NCBI RefSeq assembly: GCF_018446385.1
Contig: NC_056002.1
Span: 4,513,474-4,577,473, forward strand
Origin: Zingiber officinale
Taxonomy: Eukaryota; Streptophyta; Magnoliopsida; Zingiberales; Zingiberaceae
DNA: 64,000 bases
Direction of reading: 5' to 3'
The notes beneath the pieces were generated by a model. That model was not told the origin of the DNA and did not search any database. It worked only from the letters and a program-made list of their open reading frames with translations. Positions 11,641 to 23,628 of the stretch are shown piece after piece (position 1 is the first letter of the stretch; each line of letters opens with the position of its first letter). The position numbers and the translations under genes were made by a program.

Positions 11641-11867
11641 GAAATTACAAAGATACCAAGGCAAAGTTGCTACTAAAACGACGCTGAAAAACTGACATGA
11701 CTAACATTAATAAATTATCCATGTACAACAAATTTGAAAGGATCCATCCGCCACATTGTGGGCTACATTGGGTGACAACAGATGAGCTCGTAAAATGAAA
11801 GTTCATGTATATATGTTGCCATTTCAGCCGAGACCACCCAACTTTAACAGTTAAACAGGAAAATGCT
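11640..11867 (-). other. Probable 3' UTR of the SR-protein gene
   Basis: Non-coding sequence directly after the SR stop codon on the minus strand. The extent is a guess, as no unambiguous poly(A) signal was identified. Confidence 0.35.
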
Positions 11868-12064
11868 TCAGTACCTGGTCCGGCTCCTCGACCTGCGACA
11901 ACCAAATCTGCTAAACACCACTTTCCTATAATAAAGTGGCATAACAAAAATTTCGAAAATATGACAATTACCTTGGGGAAGGAGAACGAGAATGCGATCC
12001 TGATCGAGAGTAGTATCTTCTTGGGCTCCTGCTTCTACTGTGGCTTCTACTATAGCGACGCCGC
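11868..12064 (-). CDS. Last two exons of an SR (serine/arginine-rich) splicing factor, partial gene
   Basis: On the minus strand a 93-nt exon (12064 to 11972) encodes an arginine/serine dipeptide domain, with runs such as RRRRYSRSHSRSRSPRR. It is preceded by a pyrimidine-rich acceptor ending TGTGCAG and followed by donor GTAATT. After a 79-nt intron with acceptor GTCGCAG at 11893-11899, a terminal exon (11892 to 11868) continues the phase exactly and encodes SRSRTRY plus a TGA stop. Phase and splice sites agree, so this is an authentic RS-domain C-terminus. SR proteins act in spliceosome assembly through an N-terminal RRM. I could not find the RRM exons: the next 800 bases look intronic, and then the retrotransposon block begins. 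The gene may be disrupted, or its upstream exons may lie beyond 42 kb or be lost. The SR subfamily cannot be named. Confidence 0.7.
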
Positions 12065-12868
12065 CTGCACAAGGTGCAGTCAATTAAAGGAGAACTAAGG
12101 AGAGAACCTATGAGCATAAATTTTAACATCTGTCATTCTGTCAATGACAAGCAGTAAACTAAGCATCAAATAAATATTAACTCTGCATGCTACAGCACTC
12201 AATTGAGTCATCATCATCTTCATCAGAATGATGATTCAATTGAAAGTTTGCAATAGATGAGAAGGTGGGGCAGAGACGCAAAAAAGTGGACAATGGCCAC
12301 GGAGCAGTTTCCACAACTATGTATAGACAAGAGAAAAGCACTCATGAAAGGAGATGCAAATGTTAGAAGAACCCATATTAAAGGTTGGCATTTTGAGACA
12401 GCAGAGTATGGGTAGGCAACTTTGACAAGAAACAAGGTAAAGTTATGGACGGCATCTGTAGTGGCTCAACTCTGGCAGGGAATTGAAATCACAAAAACAT
12501 CACTGGAAAGACAAATAGAGATGAAATCATCATATTCACGAAATAATATCAAATCTAAGATTGAAACTGGTTATGGATTGACAAAATTTTGAAGAATTTG
12601 ACAACAGCGGGAAATCAGACATTGCCTACAAACTTTATGTAAAACTCAAATGTAGATTGTCATAGCAGAATATTCAAACGTGTTTTTGTATCATGGTTCG
12701 AAGTCCAACTGCGAGTAAACAATCATGGTCCAGAACCAGTTCAAAAGTAAGCAGAGTAACAAATACATCATAATCACAAAATTGGAATAGGAATCCTCAT
12801 AAAATTTCATACTCAAAAGCTAGTTATATAGATGTTAATATATATAAAAGTCATCAGCTCAAAAGTTG
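12065..12868 (-). other. Probable SR-gene intron, cut by the retrotransposon block
   Basis: AT-rich sequence upstream (minus strand) of the RS-domain exon, with no ORF or RRM motif. It ends where Copia LTR sequence begins at 12869. Confidence 0.4.
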
Positions 12869-14850
12869 ATATAATAACAAGCACATATATTTGATATTTA
12901 TTTCTTTAATTTATCAATGGGTGAGATTTAGTTCGATGAATCAATAAGCCCGATAAGTTGGGAAATGATATCACTTATAGTGTGTGTTGTTGATTATAGA
13001 AGGAAACTGTGTCATAGTGATACTAGGTTGATAATGTCCTCAAGAGGAGCTCATAAGGATTGTCATGTTAAACTCTGCAGGTGGACATAGTCCGACATGA
13101 TAATAAGGTTGAGTGGTACTACTCTTGGACTAAGAAATTAATTAAATGAGTTGTCAGTAACTCACTTAATTAGTGGACATTCGATATCTTAAACACAGGG
13201 AGACTAACACACTCATAATAAGAAGGAGCCCAAAAATGTAATTTGGGATTGGTGCGGTAGTTCAATGATAGTTCTCTAGTGGAATGAATTATCATTGATA
13301 AAATTAAGTTGTGTGTTCGGCGAACATGGGATGCTTAATTTTATCGGGAGACCAAAACCAATTCCTCCTCGGTCCCTATCGTAGCCTCTTATTTATACCC
13401 TTCTATACCCACCTAAAGGGGGTCGGCCAAGCTAGCTTGGGAACCAAGCTAGGGCCTAAGCTTGAGTTTAAGGTGGCCGGCCCTAGCTTGAACCCAAGCT
13501 AGTAGGGCCGACCATAATTAATTAAAAAGAAAATTTAATTTTAATGTTTATTATTATGTGGAAGATTTAATTTAAAAGAGAATTAAAATTAAAATATCTC
13601 TCTTGTAAAAGATTTACAAAGATTAAAGAAAGAGATTAGATCTCTTTCCTTATTTATAGATTGGAGAGATGTTTTATTTTCTCTTTAAAATTATTCACAT
13701 GTTAATAAAATTAAAATTATAGATATTTCTTTTATTAACCATGAAGAGATTTTAAAGAGAAATTTTATTTTTAAAATTTCCGGAAACAAATTAGGAAAGT
13801 TTTAATTGTTGATTGAAACTTGTCCAATTTGCTTCCTATTGATTTGGCCGACCATCATTGTTTAATTGGGGAAATATTATTTTATTTTTCTCAATTAAAT
13901 CATGTCAAAGAAATTAAGGAAAATTTATTGTAATTAAATTTCCTAATTTACCTAGGCCAAGGAATATAAAAGAAGGGGTGAGGGTGCCTTCACAAGATAC
14001 AACATCTATTATTCCTCTCCCTCTTTTGTTCCTTGGTGTGGCCGGCCATCATCTCTTTCTCTTCCTCTTGTGGTGGCCGAACCTCTCCCTCTCCCTTGGA
14101 GTTCTTGTGGTGGCCGGATACTACTCGGAGAAGAAGAAGAAGAAGGAGAAAGCTAGCATCTCTTGGAGCTTGGTTAGTATTTTGGTTTTTCTCCTTGGTA
14201 AAGCTTTTCTTTTGTGGCCGAACCTTGCTTGGAGGAGAAGAAGGTGGTTGGTGGTTTCTCATCTTGGAAGATCGTTGCCCACACAACGTCCGAGGTTAGA
14301 AGAGGAATACGGTAGAAGATCAAGAGGTTTTTTCTACAAGGTATAACTAGTAATTTCTATTTCCGCATCATGCTAGTTATTTATGGAAATAATACCAAAT
14401 ACAAGAGGCTTATGTTCTAGAATTTCGAATATGTTTTTTCGAAGTTGTGTTCTTTTGTTTTTTCTTTTCCTTGTGATTTGATTGTTCTCTTTGGTTAACC
14501 TAAAGTTATTTTAGGAAATTAAATATTAGCTTTCTATTAAAGGTTTTGTCTAGTCGGTGGTGGTTGCTCCCATATCCAAGAAGGCCATGTGCCTCGCCAC
14601 GATCTTGGGAACCTTTTATGGAAATTAATATTTAATGAAATTAATAACTTAAGGAGACTTGGGTCGAACGTGTTAAGTTCAGAGATCCAAGTCAAAACCT
14701 AAAAGAACAAATAGATTAAGTTTTGGATCAAACGTGTTAAGTTCCAGGCGATCCAAAATTTAATTTAAAGAACACATGGTAGCTAGGAAAAGGTTCAGAT
14801 CTTTGTACAAAATTTTTTGGAACCTATAGGTTTTCGAGTAGCAACCAACA
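12869..14850 (+). repeat. 5' LTR of Copia element 1, lacking its first about 384 bp
   Basis: Aligns with 19770-21802 of the 3' LTR and ends in GCAACCAACA just before the primer binding site. The first about 384 bp of the LTR are absent, and sequence homologous to that piece occurs inverted at 21803-22176. Confidence 0.9.
13965..13972 (+). promoter_or_regulatory. TATA box in Copia element 1 LTR
   Basis: TATAAAAG, conserved at 20899-20906 in the 3' LTR. It sits about 880 bp before the LTR end and would mark the U3/R boundary about 30 bp downstream. Confidence 0.55.
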
Positions 14851-14851
14851 A

Positions 14852-14868
14852 TTGGTATCGAGCTAGGG
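14852..14868 (+). other. Primer binding site of Copia element 1
   Basis: TTGGTATCGAGCTAGGG directly follows the LTR end. It resembles the initiator-methionine tRNA-complementary TGGTATCAGAGC used by many plant Copia elements. The related element 2 carries the same site on the minus strand beside 40118. Confidence 0.75.
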
Positions 14869-16379
14869 TTTTGCCTCTGTATTTGGTATTAGTTTAATTA
14901 TGCATACATGCCATAATTTAGGCGGGATAATAGTAGGATGTGCTAACTTTGTGGATCAGGATCCAACTATTATGGCTTATAGTTTTATGTGTGATTGGAC
15001 CCTTGGACATGTCAAGGGCATTTATATGTGTGCATGATTGTATTATAAAATACAGCAGGAGGTATTTAGTTTTATTAGGATTTTATTTTGATCTAGATAC
15101 ATGTACATTCCTTTTATGGAATATAGGATCAAAATTGTAAAATTCTATTTATGTCGCGGATCGAATCTTACAAAGCGTGGAACCTTCTAAGGACCAGAGG
15201 CGCAGCGGAACAAGGAGCAAGATGGATGTGACAGCTAGACCCGGTGGCGGTGGCCAAATATGGCAGCAACTTGGGATGACAACACACGGAGGACAACTAG
15301 AGATAAAAGTCATAATAGTTGAAAATTAGATTTTCTATTTATTGCTTTTATATTGTGCTGTGTGTGCATGTTAGTTTACAAGTTTAGTAGGCTAGCATAG
15401 TTAAAATTCCTCATTAATAAATAACTAAGTGGGAGAGAGATTTTTAAGTAAATCCCATGGTCTCCATTACTGGTTTGTAAGTGATGCAAACAAGCTTGCG
15501 CGTTGGCTCTGAGTGCCTTCCTCCATAACGGATGAGCTTGTTTGCGGATCACTAGAACAGACTTCCATTTTTGGATGACTATAGGAAGTTAATTAAGAGC
15601 GTGTGATCTTCCCCAACGGAAGGAGCATAATCTTATTAATGGACTTAGTGTCAAGTAATGGTATACACTTAGACACATCTAATAGTATCCTCCCCATCGG
15701 AGTCACTGCTATTATTTGTGTGACCAAATGAAACCAACTATTAATTTGTCATAAAACTAGGTTGACAAGATAATAAAATTAAAGGGTTAAAACCCCTCTT
15801 ACAAATGATTGATTTTGTATACGTCCACACTAACGTGGCATACAAAATTAACGGTGTTTGAGATAATTTTATTTGTCATAAAGTTACGTTGACAAGATAG
15901 TTAATGGGTAAAACCCTCCTCTTACAAATGTTGATTTTGTATACGTCCACACTAACGTGGCATGCAAAATTCACGGTGTTTTGAGGTGTTGGTAAAATAG
16001 TATTGTTAAAGGAATCAATATTATTTTAAATTTAGAGTCTTGACCAAATATTTGATTAAAGATAGACCAACTATTAATTTTATTCGTCATAAAGTAAGGT
16101 TGACGAGATAATAAAATTAAATGATAAAATTTCCTCTTTGAATTTGTATACGTCCACAATAACGTGGCATACAAAATTCATGGGGATTTTTAAGGAGTTG
16201 GTCTTAACCAAATATTTTTGTGATTCTTAGGAAGATGGTCAATCCCTAGCTGATATACTTTAGGATAGACTTAGTGGTCCCAATTATAATTGATTGGAAA
16301 TAGGATTTGGACATTAAGGTAGACTGTCCTCTTAGAACTAAGAACAATATAGGTGTATTTTATTCATTAGTTGATACAT
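14869..16379 (+). other. Leader and gag remnant of Copia element 1
   Basis: Non-coding leader homologous to the minus strand of 39056-40100 in element 2. I see no intact gag. It contains three diverged tandem leader repeats, annotated separately. Confidence 0.55.
15741..16185 (+). repeat. Three diverged leader repeats in Copia element 1
   Basis: Starts at about 15741, 15869 and 16078 share the order: TTGTCATAAAG-like, GTTGACAAGATAATAAAATT, then a small hairpin GTATACGTCCAC...GTGGCATAC. Element 2 has a single copy of this unit (39115-39250), so the leader expanded in element 1. Confidence 0.75.
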
Positions 16380-19370
16380 GTTTAGTGGAGTTATCTACCG
16401 GTACCTGGTGTGTAGATATGGGAGCCACTGATCATGTCTGCAATTCATTGCAGGGTTCCAGGAAACCCGACAACTAAATGAAAATAAAAAACACCGTCCA
16501 CATGGGCACTACTGCAAAAGTAGCAGCTGTTGCAGTGGGAGAGGTTTATTCTCTAATAGGAATAAAATTTGGATTATTAGGAATTGTCTTTACATACTAA
16601 GTTTAGAAAGAACCTGATTTCAGTTTCTAAACTATTATAGAATAGATATTGTGTCTATTTTGATAACAAAGTTGTTATCAAGAAAAATAGGCAAGTTATC
16701 TATTCTGGTATGTTGGTTGACAATTTATAATCCAATAACTCCCATGATGCAACAAATGGAAATTAATAACACATCTTCTAACTTAAGAGAAAGCAACCTT
16801 CATGAACCAATTATATCTTTGACATCTAAGGCTAGGTTATATTAACTTAAGTAGGATTCATTGGTAGCTGATGAACTTTTGAGTTCATTAGTAGTGGAAA
16901 TCTTTCCAACCTGCGAGTCTTACTTGGAAGGAAAATAACCAAGAAGCTTTTAAGTCCAAGGGGTATGGAGTCAAAGATATGTTGAAATCGGTTCATTCTG
17001 ATTTATGTGATCCTATGACTATCCGGACAAGAGGTAGTATTGAATATTTCATCTATTTTATAGACAACTATTCAAGATACAAATAAATTTACTTAATGTA
17101 CCGCAAGACTAAGTACTTTGATTAGTTCAAAGAGTACAAGGCTGATGCGGAGAAATGTTAAAGTAAATGTCACTATGGTAAGATCATAGTGGCAAGTACC
17201 TCTTGAGAGATTTTAGGAGTCACTTATCAGTAGTTGGATTTCAACCCCAACTAACTGCACCTGGTACACCCCAACAAGGATGGTGTAGTAGAAAGAAGGT
17301 AAAAGACTCTTATGAAATAATTAGATAGATGATGAGTTATTCAGAAAATTACCAAATTTGTTTTAAGGATAAACTCTGATAACGAAAGTGAACATAGTAC
17401 CTTCCAAGTTAGAACTCTCTACTCATATAGAATTGCTGAATAGGTGAAAACCTATTTTGAAGCATATTCGGATTCGGGTAATCCATCACATATGTTAAAG
17501 AGAGACAATGATAAGTTGGATAGGAGTTCACTTGTTTGTAAGTTATCCTAGATAAACAAAAGTAGGTTTATAGTCTTAAAAATCAGAAGGTCATTGTTAG
17601 CATCAATGACTGATTTTTTAGAAAAAGACTATATAATGAACCACGTGCTCATAAGTAAATTTGTTCTTAAGGAAATAATAAAGGACATGTCTAACCTAGT
17701 ACCAACTGTACAAGATGAGATACCACAAGAAAACTGCAACACGTATCACAAATTGATACACAATTACATAAAGTGTCTTGTTGTAGTGGGAGGGTTGTTA
17801 TGCAACCTAAATAGGTTCATGTTTTGGGAGAATTTTTGGACTCGATCCCTGGAGGACATGAACCGGATCTCCGGTCATATGATGAAGCACTCCAAGATAA
17901 AGATGCAGCATCTTGGCAAAGAGTAATGAATAAAAGAATTAGAATATATGTATTCTAATAAAATCTGGAAGCTTGTAGAATCACCAAATGGTGTAAAAGC
18001 CGTTGGGTGTAAAAAGGTCTATAATAGGAAAAGAGGGATAGACAGGAAGGTAGTAACTTTCAAAGCAAGGCTTGATGAAAAAGGAAACTTTTTCACTGGT
18101 AGTCATGCTTAAGTCTATCCGGATTCTTTTATCTATTTGGCAAGTGGATGTCAAGACAGCATTCCTTAATGGAAGTCTTGAAGAAAACATCCATATAAAG
18201 CAACCAGAAGGGTTCATTGCAAAGGGCTAAGAGCATCTTGTGTGTAAGCTCAATGAGTCTATGGACTGAGGCAAAGCTTCAAGGTCTTGGAATATCCGGT
18301 TTATCAAAGTAATCCAGATCTATGGATTTAGTAACCGGATAAGTCTTGTGTATACAAAAGATGTGATGGAAACATGGTGGTATTTTTTGTACTATACTTA
18401 GATAACATTTTTGGTAGTTGGAAACAATATCAAAATGTTGTCAGAAGTAAGGGTATGGTTGTCCAAACAATTCGATATAAAGGACTTGGGAGAATGTATA
18501 TATTCTTGAGATCAAAGTAATAAGGGATCGCAAGAAAAGAATATTTTACTTATCCCAAGCTTCATACATCGGAAAAATCCTTGTTCGTTTTAAGCATACA
18601 AAACTCCAAGAAAGGTTTCTTACCTTTTCAGGATGGAGTAACTTTATCTAAAGATATGTCTCTGAAGACATCAAAGGAGATAAAGGAAATATAGGCAGTT
18701 CTTTATGCTACGGCTGTTGAAAGCCTAATGCACGAGATCAGAAATCTGTTTTGCCAAAGGCATAGTTAGAAGATATCAAAGTAACCCTGGACAAGGACAG
18801 TGGACTGCAGTAAAGCATATATTGTAGTACCTTAGAGGCACTAGAGATTATATGCTAGCTTACAAGGCAATTAATTTAGTCCTTGTGGGTTGCATGGATT
18901 TTGACTTCCAATCGGATAGGGACAATAATAAGTCGACCTCGGGGTTTTGTGTTTACTTTAGGAGGTAAAGTCATAAGCATAGGTGTTTTTCTGGATTCCA
19001 CCATAGAAGCTTAGTATATGGCAAGCCTCTGAGGTAGCCATAAAAGCTGAATGACTCAATAACCTCAAGATAGACTTAGATATGATTTCTAGTTTGTCCA
19101 AAGATTATTACAATTTATTGTAATAATATTGGTGCAGTAGCAAACTATAAGAAACCATAAGTCTATAAAGGCAAGTAAACACAATAGAGCGCAAGTACCA
19201 CCCAATACGAGAAATCGTATAAACGAGGAGAAGTTGTTGCTACCTAGATTGCATCAGGTGATGACCTATAGATCCTTCCACCGAGGTCCTTAAGGCAAGA
19301 GCTTTTGATGGACATGTTGAAGGGTTAGGAATCAGATGTATGGCAGCAGATATAGCAGCTTAGTCTTTTA
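16380..19370 (+). pseudogene. Broken Copia pol (protease-integrase-RT-RNase H), element 1
   Basis: Fragments are recognisable in the Copia order. A protease-like CVDxGATDHVCNS block lies near 16409-16450, integrase pieces at about 16860-17460, RT pieces (DVKTAFLNGSLEENIH) near 18140-18200, and RNase H remnants at 18700-19370. Many frameshifts and stops separate them. Two catalytic motifs are also lost: the protease triad reads D-M-G (codons 16415-16423) and the RT box reads YLDN (18395-18406) where YVDD is normal. This copy cannot encode active enzymes. Confidence 0.85.
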
Positions 19371-19385
19371 GTATAAGTGGGAGAT

Positions 19386-21802
19386 TGTTAGAGTGTATAC
19401 TAAAAGCCTAGCTTTTGGTATAAACATTTATCTAGAAATAATAATCACATTGGTCAAATGTCTACATTTATGATAAATGTAGTTGCTCAATTAATTTATA
19501 TTGTAGATAACATGGTGTGTGGTGTCACACATAGAAGATCATGTTATCGGTTCCTTATAAATTATAAACAGTAGCTCACGACTAAGATGGAAAGGAACAA
19601 ACCATTGGAAGGTCGTAGTGTAATTAGGTGTTAGTTTATCTTAACTATATAATTACACTAGTACACTTAGAGTGTATTGAGTAGGACCATTTGAGGTCGT
19701 TCTTTTTATACTGACTTTATAAAGGAACAAAGACCTCAGTTATTATGGAAGTTTGTGCTCTTAATCCTAATATAATAACAAGCACATATATTTGATATTT
19801 ATTTCTTTAATTTATCAATGGGTGAGATTTAGTTCGATGAATCAATAAGCCCGATAAGTTGGGAAATGATATCACTTATAGTGTGTGTTGTTGATTATAG
19901 AAGGAAACTGTGTCCTAGTGATACTAGGTTGATAATGTCCTCAAGAGGAGCTTATAAGGATTGTCATGTTAAACCCTGTAGGTGGACATAGTCCGACATG
20001 ATAATAAGGTTGAGTGGTACTACTCTTGGACTAAGAAATTAATTAAATGAGTTGTCAGTAACTCACTTAATTAGTGGACATTCGATATCTTAAACACAAG
20101 GAGACTAACACATTCATAATAAGAAGGAGCCCAAAAATGTAATTTGGGATTGGTGCGGTAGTTCAATGATAGTTCTCTAGTGGAATGAATTATCATTGAT
20201 AAAATTAAGTTGTGTGTTCGGGGCGAACATGGGATGCTTAATTTTATCGGGAGACCAAAACCAATTCCTCCTCTCGGTCCCTATCGTAGCCTCTTATTTA
20301 TAGAGTACTATACCCACATATACCCACCTTCTATACCCACCTAAAGGGGGCCGGCCAAGCTAGCTTGGGAACCAAGCTAGGGCCGGCCTAAGCTTGGGTT
20401 TAAGGTGGCCGGCCCTAGCTTGAACCCAAGCTAGTAGGGCCGGCCATAATTAATTAAAAGAAAATTTAATTTTAATGTTTATTATTATGTGGAAGATTTA
20501 ATTTAAAAGAGAATTAAAATTAAAATATCTCTCTTGTAAAAGATTTACAAAAGATTAAAGAAAGAGATTAGATCTCTTTCTTTATTTGTAGATTGGAGAG
20601 ATGTTTTATTTTCTCTTTAAAATTATTCACATGTTAATAAAATTAAAATTATAGATATTTCCTTTTATTAACCATGAAGAGATTTTAAAGAGAAATTTTA
20701 TTTTTTAAAATTTCCGGAAACAAATAAGGAAAGTTTTAATTGTTGATTGAAACTTGTCCAATTTGCTTCCTATTGATTTGGCCGGCCATCATTGTTTAAT
20801 TGGGGAAATATTATTTTATTTTTCTCAATTAAATCATGTCAAGGAAATTAAGGAAAATTTATTGTAATTAAATTTCCTAATTTACCTAGGCCAAGGAATA
20901 TAAAAGAAGGGGTGAGGGTGCCTTCACAAGACACAACATCTATTATTCCTCTCCCTCTTTTGTTCCTTGGTGTGGCCGGCCATCATCTCTTTCTCTTCCT
21001 CTTGTGGTGGCCAAACCTCTCCCTCTCCCTTGGAGTTCTTGTGGTGGCCGGATACTACTCGGAGAAGAAGAAGAAGAATGAGAGAAAGCTAGCATCTCTT
21101 GGAGCTTGGTTAGTATTTTGGTTTTTCTCCTTGGTAAAGCTTTTCTTTTGTGGCCGAACCTTGCTTGGAGGAGAAGAAGGTGGTTGGTGGTTTCTCATCT
21201 TGGAAGATCGTTGCCCACACAACGTCCGAGGTTAGAAGAGGAATACGGTAGAAGATCAAGAGGTTTTTCTACAAGGTATAACTAGTAATTTCTATTTCCG
21301 CATCATGCTAGTTATTTATGGAAATAATACCAAATACAAGAGGCTTATGTTCTAGAATTTCGAATATGTTTTTTCGAAGTTGTGTTCTTTTGTTTTTTCT
21401 TTTCCTTGTGATTTGATTGTTCTCTTTGGTTAACCTAAAGTTATTTTAGGAAATTAAATATTAGCTTTCTATTAAAGGTTTTGTCTAGTCGGTGGTGGTT
21501 GCTCCCATATCCAAGAAGGCCATGTGCCTCGCCACGTCAGTACTGGGAACCTTTTATGGAAATTAATATTTAATGAAATTAATAACTTAAGGAGACTTGG
21601 GTCGAACGTGTTAAGTTCCGCAGGAGATCCAAGTCAAAACCTAAAAGAACAAATAGATTAAGTTTTGGATCAAACGTGTTAAGTTCCGCAGGCGATCCAA
21701 AATTTAATTTAAAAGAACACATGGTAGCTAGGAAAAGGTTCAGACCTTTGTACAAAATTTTTGTACAGTGGAACCTATAGGTTTTCTGAGTAGCAACCAA
21801 CA
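19386..21802 (+). repeat. 3' LTR of Copia element 1 (complete)
   Basis: Begins TGTTAGAGTGTATAC after the polypurine tract and ends GCAACCAACA; 2417 bp. It carries a TATA box (20899-20906) and GGCCGGCC-rich hairpins (20349-20445). Confidence 0.92.
20349..20445 (+). repeat. Two adjacent GGCCGGCC-bounded hairpins in LTR U3
   Basis: Hairpin 1 (20349-20388) and hairpin 2 (20407-20445) each have a GGCCGGCC or GGGCCGGCC arm at both ends and an AGCTAGCTTGG/CCAAGCTAG-type stem. The same block is present but eroded in the left LTR (13423-13513) and, inverted, in element 2 (41463-41555). Confidence 0.8.
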
Positions 21803-22176
21803 TTAAGAGCACACACTTCCATAATAACCGAGGTCTTTGTTTCTTTATAAAGTCAGTATAAAAGAAACGACCTCAAATGGTCCTACTCAATACACTCTAA
21901 GTGTACTAGTGTAATTATATAGTCAAGATAAACTAATTCCTAATTGCACTACGACCTCCCAATGGTTTGTTCCTTTCCATTTTGGTCGTGAGCTACTGTT
22001 TATAATTTATAAGGTACTGATAACATCATCTTCTATATGTGACACCACATACTATGTTATCTACAATATAAATTAATTGAACAACTACAAACAAATGTAG
22101 ATAAATTGACCAAATGTGATTTTTTATTTAACATAAATGTTTACAAAAGCTTAGGCTTTCAGTATACACTCCAACA
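21803..22176 (-). repeat. 3' LTR fragment of Copia element 2
   Basis: Minus-strand LTR start TGTTGGAGTGTATACTG at 22176, running down to 21803, where it abuts element 1's LTR end. The remaining about 2 kb of this LTR is missing. Confidence 0.88.
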
Positions 22177-22197
22177 ATCTCCCACTTATACTAATGA

Positions 22198-22921
22198 CTA
22201 AGCTGCCATATCTTCTACCATACATCTGATTCCCATTCCCTCCACATGCCGATCAAAAGCTTTCGCCGGAAGGGCCTTAGTGAAAGGATCTGCCAGGTTA
22301 TCTGCTGATGCAATCTTGGCGATGACAACTTCTCCTCGCTTCACGATATCTCGTATCAGGTGGTACTTGCGCTCTATATGTTTACTTGCCTTATGAGCTC
22401 GTGGTTCCTTCGAGTTTGCAACTGCATCGCTATTATCACAATAAATTGTGATAATTTTGGGCAAACCAGGAATCACATCTAAGTCCATTAGAAAGTTCCT
22501 GAGTCATACTGCTTCTTTAGCTGCCTCAGAGACTGCTACATACTCAGCTTCCATGGTTGAGTCCGATACGCATTTCTGCTTATCACTCCTCCATGAAATG
22601 GCTCCACCTCCTAAAGTAAACACATAGTCTGATGTAGACTTACTATTGTCCCTATCTGATTGGAAATCTGAATCCGTGTAACCCACAGGGAGCAAATCGT
22701 CTGCTTGGTAAATTAGCATATAATCTCTAGTCCTTCTCAGGTACTTTAATATATGCTTTACCGCAGTCCAATGTCCTTGTCCAGGGTTACTCTGATATCT
22801 GCTGACCATGCCCACGGCAAAACAAATATCAGGTCTCGTACATAGCATTGCATACATAAGGCTTCCTACAGCCGAGGCATAAGGAACTGCTTTCATGTCT
22901 TCTATCTCCTTTGATGTCTTA
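22198..22921 (-). pseudogene. Copia RNase H and end of RT, element 2
   Basis: Encodes the connection region (YASAVGSLMYAMLCTRPDI) and the RNase H domain with YTDSDFQSD, STMEAEYVA and the C-terminal KHIERKYHLIRD block. One in-frame TGA (22504-22506) replaces the tryptophan expected in the EAxWLRNF motif. The 5' side is cut by the gypsy TSD at 22922. Confidence 0.88.
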
Positions 22922-22926
22922 GGAGA
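22922..22926. repeat. Target-site duplication (left) of the gypsy element
   Basis: GGAGA, identical to 35842-35846. Confidence 0.93.
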
Positions 22927-23628
22927 TGATCCTGTCCGAACCAGGAGTCAACGAACGCTGGGGATGTGGCACTCCCTGATGGATCCTCGAGTGCTCCGGC
23001 GAACCTGCAACAAAACCGAGCCGGGAGGGGTGTCCCGGCGACGGCCCTCCGACGCTCAAGTCAGGCGAGGAATAACAAAGAGGTGGCTTAGAAACAGAAG
23101 ACTCGTGTACCTCCGGTGAAGAAATGGAGACCTTATATAGACCTCTCGAAGGAGCCTAGGCACGCCAATCAAAGCAATCACCTGCTTTCGACCATGCCCA
23201 GGTATGGGTCTGTCAGAAGGGCATCCATAAGGCCATACCGCTACTGTATCCACCTCTCCATGATGTGACGGCAAGATCCTCTATCGTGAAATCTGGTGTA
23301 CGGCATAATCATTAGACATGTCTTTGCTGACATCCCATATCCCGAGCCGAACGAATAGGCCGCTCGGCTAACCTTTGTATCCTCGCCCTTATCCTGGCCG
23401 ATCGGACCACCCGCTCGGCCCTTCGATTCCGGCCGGGCAGACACCCGCTCAGCCATTCAGTCCTCCTGCCTTGGCATCGGAAACCCAAGCCTATGGCTGG
23501 GTTATCTCTGGCTCAGCTCAGACATGCTCAACTGCTCGGTGCGGCCCTTACCCGCTTAGTCAGCCCTCCATCTGTCCTCAGGCTGGGACCCTTCAGGAAG
23601 TGGGTCCCCCATTTTTACCGCCGGATCA
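22927..23628 (-). repeat. 3' LTR of the Tat gypsy element
   Basis: 702 bp, TG...CA, with minus-strand polypurine tract GAAGGGGAGGCAAG immediately outside it (23629-23642). Confidence 0.95.

Larger units (their letters stand above)
12869..21802 (+). mobile_element. Decayed Ty1/copia retrotransposon, element 1
   Basis: Plus-strand element with a 5'-truncated left LTR (12869-14850), a tRNA-iMet-type primer binding site, a degraded internal region (14851-19385), a polypurine tract AAGTGGGAGAT (19375-19385) and a complete right LTR (19386-21802, TG...CA, 2417 bp). The two LTRs are very similar by eye over their shared part, so the missing left end is a rearrangement rather than age decay. The coding region is badly broken, which contrasts with the longer ORFs of the related element 2. 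No TSD can be assigned because the left end is missing. Confidence 0.9.

Noticed and set aside
12869-21802. Insertion of element 1 into element 2's LTR as the simple explanation of the join
   Set aside because: A simple insertion would leave the rest of element 2's LTR to the left of element 1, and none is seen before 12869.
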